Below are positions 7,137 through 8,575 of a stretch of DNA of 8,575 bases, one piece after another. How positions within the stretch are numbered: position 1 is the first letter of the stretch; every line of letters starts with the position of its first letter. The DNA is from Pseudomonadota bacterium (lineage in GTDB: Bacteria > Pseudomonadota > Alphaproteobacteria > Rhizobiales > Beijerinckiaceae). The notes beneath the pieces are model-generated. The model made no database searches and had not been told where the DNA came from. It saw nothing but the letters and a program-made list of their open reading frames with translations. A program made the translations under genes and the position numbers. The stretch lies in the NCBI GenBank assembly GCA_023426505.1, contig JAFAAP010000177.1, positions 1 to 8,575 on the forward strand, given 5' to 3'.

Positions 7137-7165
7137 GGCATCGGGGATGCTGCACCTGCCGTCAA
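7137..7165 (-). promoter_or_regulatory. Weak promoter candidate and small palindrome before the exported-protein gene
   Basis: On the minus strand TTGACG (7165-7160) could be a -35 box; 17 bases later stands GATGCC (7142-7137), a poor -10. The same stretch holds the tight inverted repeat GCATC-GGG-GATGC (7138-7150), 28 bases from the ATG. Either could matter for expression, but the -10 mismatch makes the promoter call weak. The rest of the 128-base gap (7111-7238) shows no terminator for the channel gene. Confidence 0.22.
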
Positions 7166-7238
7166 GTAAGCTTGGCCGCACTTCCGAAGGACTTGCACAG
7201 GTCTTGCGTGAAAGACGGCCGAAAACCCTCATGCCCCC

Positions 7239-8405
7239 TCAGACCGCCCTCTCCTCCCCGCGGGAGCGCCCGACCTCGTCGATGTGCTCGCCCATCTTCG
7301 GGTTCGCGGCGATGAGCCGGTGGAGATCCTCCGCGTCGAGGACGAGCAGGCGGCAGGCGGTGACGGCCCGCACGGTGACGCCGCGGCGCTTGCGCTTCAG
7401 GACGGACGCCTCGCCGAAGAAGTCGCCGGCCGTGAGCCTCACGCTCTCGCCGGGCACCAGCACCTCCACCTCGCCCGAGGCGATCAGGTACATGGAATGC
7501 GCCACATCACCCTTGCGGACGATGATCTCTCCGGCTTCGCTGGATTGAGAGCGCAGGGAATGCATGACGGAGGCCACCTCCTCCGGTTCGAGATCGGCGA
7601 AGATCGGCACCCGCGCCACCATGCTCCAGGTGATGACGAAGTCGCGCCGGTGGATCTCCCGCGAGAAGGCGCTCGCAATGATACCGACCGGCAGCGCCAG
7701 CATGATGAGCCCGGCCACCGCCGTGATGCCGGCGATCACGCGCCCGAGGGGCGTTGCGGGAACGACATCGCCGTAGCCCACCGTCGTGAGGGTGACGATC
7801 GCCCAATACATCGCGTCCGGGATCGTGCCGAACTTGTCCGGCTGCGCCTCGCGCTCGACCAGGTTCATGACGGTCGCCGCCAGCAGCACGGTGCCGATGA
7901 GGATCACCCCGGAGGCGATCAGGGCGCGCCGCTCGGAATAGATCGCATCCATGAGGCTGGTCAGCCCCGGCGAGTAGCGCGCGAGCTTGAAGAAGCGGAA
8001 GAGCCGCAGCAGCAGAAAGGCCCGCAGGCCGCCGACGTCCCAGAAATACAGGTAGAACGGCAGGATCGCGAGCAGGTCGATGATGGATTGCGGCTGCACG
8101 AGCCATTTCAGCCGTGCCCGCCAGGGCTTCAAATGATGCCAGGGGGTGTGTTCCGGCGAACACCACAGGCGGGCCGCAAATTCAAGCGTGAAGATCACGC
8201 CGCTGACGGCCTCGATGAGAATGAAGGCGAGGCGGTATTCGTGCTCCAGGGACGGCACGCTCTCCAGCACCACCGCCGTGACGTTCACGACGATCAGCAG
8301 GATGAGGAAGACGTGAACGGCGTGAACGAGCGCATCGTTCACGCTGCTGCGTTCAAGGACCTCATGAAGCCTGCGCCGTGCCGTGTGGAGCTGGGTCCGC
8401 GGCAC
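7239..8405 (-). CDS. Cyclic-nucleotide-gated, six-transmembrane potassium channel (MloK1-like)
   Basis: This 388-residue inner-membrane ion channel should assemble as a tetramer. Segments: S1 ~27-48, S2 ~57-81, S3 ~105-122, S4 ~126-144, S5 ~160-181, pore helix ~196-207, selectivity filter TTVGYGD (207-213), S6 ~221-247, then a C-linker and a cyclic-nucleotide-binding domain ~262-375. GYGD marks potassium selectivity. The phosphate-binding cassette FGEAS (330-334) keeps Glu332 and the key Arg341, which aligns with the cAMP-phosphate-contacting Arg of MloK1 (Mesorhizobium loti), so nucleotide binding is likely. S4 carries Arg134, Arg137, Lys140 and Arg143 at three-residue spacing, as in voltage sensors. 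The product is a little longer than MloK1 (about 355 residues). The start is GTG 8405, with AAGGA 9 bases upstream and an in-frame stop (that of alaS) just before it. Co-transcription with alaS is likely. No cyclase is in the window. Confidence 0.93.
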   Translation of the reverse strand: MPRTQLHTARRRLHEVLERSSVNDALVHAVHVFLILLIVVNVTAVVLESVPSLEHEYRLAFILIEAVSGVIFTLEFAARLWCSPEHTPWHHLKPWRARLKWLVQPQSIIDLLAILPFYLYFWDVGGLRAFLLLRLFRFFKLARYSPGLTSLMDAIYSERRALIASGVILIGTVLLAATVMNLVEREAQPDKFGTIPDAMYWAIVTLTTVGYGDVVPATPLGRVIAGITAVAGLIMLALPVGIIASAFSREIHRRDFVITWSMVARVPIFADLEPEEVASVMHSLRSQSSEAGEIIVRKGDVAHSMYLIASGEVEVLVPGESVRLTAGDFFGEASVLKRKRRGVTVRAVTACRLLVLDAEDLHRLIAANPKMGEHIDEVGRSRGEERAV

Positions 8406-8414
8406 GGCGCCTGA

Positions 8415-8419
8415 TCCTT
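8415..8419 (-). promoter_or_regulatory. Shine-Dalgarno of the channel gene, overlapping the alaS stop codon
   Basis: The minus strand reads AAGGA, 9 bases before the GTG at 8405, and its first two bases belong to the alaS TAA (8420-8418). The overlap supports GTG 8405 as the start and suggests that translation of the channel is coupled to that of alaS. Confidence 0.6.
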
Positions 8420-8575
8420 ATGCGGCGCCAGCGAGCGCCGCTTCGATGGCGGCGAGGGCCGCCTCCGCCTGGGCTCCGTCGGGGCCGCCGGCCTGGGCCA
8501 TGTCGCGGCGGCCGCCCCCCCCCATGCCCCCCCGCTTCTCGGGGCCCCCCCCCCCCCGCCCCCCCGCCGCGCTCA
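8418..8575 (-). CDS. alaS: Alanyl-tRNA synthetase, extreme C-terminus (partial)
   Basis: The minus-strand frame is open from the right edge to a TAA at 8420-8418 and encodes about the last 52 residues. The segment GGGGRRDMAQAGGPDG matches the glycine-rich end of the AlaS C-terminal (DHHA1) domain, normally GGKGGGRPDMAQAGG, and is followed by an Ala/Glu-rich tail ending AGAA. The enzyme charges tRNA-Ala in the cytosol; none of the catalytic or editing parts lie in the window. Upstream of DMAQAGG the translation becomes nearly all glycine because of long G runs on this strand, and the expected residues are not recognisable, so bases beyond about 8540 are probably unreliable. The frame could be shifted there. 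Identification rests on the short motif, which is distinctive. Confidence 0.85.
   Translation of the reverse strand, partial: SAAGGRGGGGPEKRGGMGGGGRRDMAQAGGPDGAQAEAALAAIEAALAGAA
8515..8565. other. Homopolymer C tracts at the window edge, probable sequencing or assembly artefact
   Basis: C runs of 9 (8515-8523), 7 (8527-8533), 13 (8545-8557) and 7 (8559-8565) are packed into 51 bases, broken only by short spacers. Nothing like this occurs elsewhere in the window. On the minus strand these are poly-G, the typical false call of two-colour Illumina chemistry at the ends of failing reads. Some Gly codons here are genuine (AlaS is glycine-rich at this point), but the 13-base run is not expected. 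Confidence 0.65.

Noticed and set aside
6326..7198. A 290-codon minus-strand frame overlapping the repeat protein in another phase
   Set aside because: It is Arg-rich with no domain, and it lacks the signal peptide and ordered repeats seen in the frame ending at 5920.
7201..7216. Small inverted repeat GTCTT/AAGAC after the channel gene, considered as a terminator
   Set aside because: The stem is only 5 bp and no T run follows on the minus strand.
7284..8414. A 376-codon open frame antisense to the potassium channel
   Set aside because: Its translation is low-complexity and rich in Asp, His, Gln and Arg without recognisable motifs, while the minus-strand frame has a full channel with filter and CNBD.
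8515..8565. C-rich tracts considered as a G-quadruplex or phase-variable homopolymer
   Set aside because: They sit at the sequence edge, distort a conserved housekeeping protein and match a known sequencing artefact, so a biological switch is the less likely reading.

Overview
This 8.6 kb window is high-GC bacterial DNA that looks like the chromosome of an alphaproteobacterium of the order Hyphomicrobiales (Rhizobiales). The evidence is the dimeric NADP-isocitrate dehydrogenase type, a hybrid histidine kinase with PAS modules typical of that order, a MloK1-like cyclic-nucleotide-gated potassium channel, an intergenic repeat resembling rhizobial mosaic elements, and an alaS gene near icd. A Microvirga/Methylobacterium/Bosea-like host is plausible, but the genus cannot be fixed from the sequence alone.

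Layout from left to right: (1) the C-terminal half of icd (+), cut by the window edge, followed by a clear intrinsic terminator; (2) a 303-base gap holding that terminator, a degenerate two-part palindromic repeat and a probable terminator for the opposite strand; (3) a large membrane-bound hybrid sensor kinase (-), with sensor, HAMP, three PAS, HisKA, HATPase and receiver regions; (4) a 166-base divergent gap; (5) a small GFA/CENP-V-type zinc protein (+), whose stop codon overlaps the stop codon of (6) a class I SAM methyltransferase (-); (7) an exported protein (-) made of four ~90-residue repeats; (8) a six-transmembrane potassium channel with a C-terminal cyclic-nucleotide-binding domain (-); (9) the last ~50 codons of alaS (-), running into C-rich, probably corrupted sequence at the right edge.

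alaS and the channel are 12 bases apart and are probably co-transcribed. The repeat protein and the methyltransferase follow on the same strand after gaps of 128 and 69 bases, with no convincing terminator between them, so alaS, channel, repeat protein and methyltransferase may form one loose transcription unit. The kinase and the GFA protein are transcribed divergently. The kinase has no separate response-regulator gene beside it, so its output partner must lie elsewhere.

I see no mobile element, CRISPR array, toxin-antitoxin pair, phage gene or RNA gene. The window reads as housekeeping flanks (icd, alaS) around five accessory genes. I did not find strong evidence for an undescribed system. 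The best candidates for follow-up are the four-repeat exported protein and the channel, which combines an apparently intact S4 with a CNBD.
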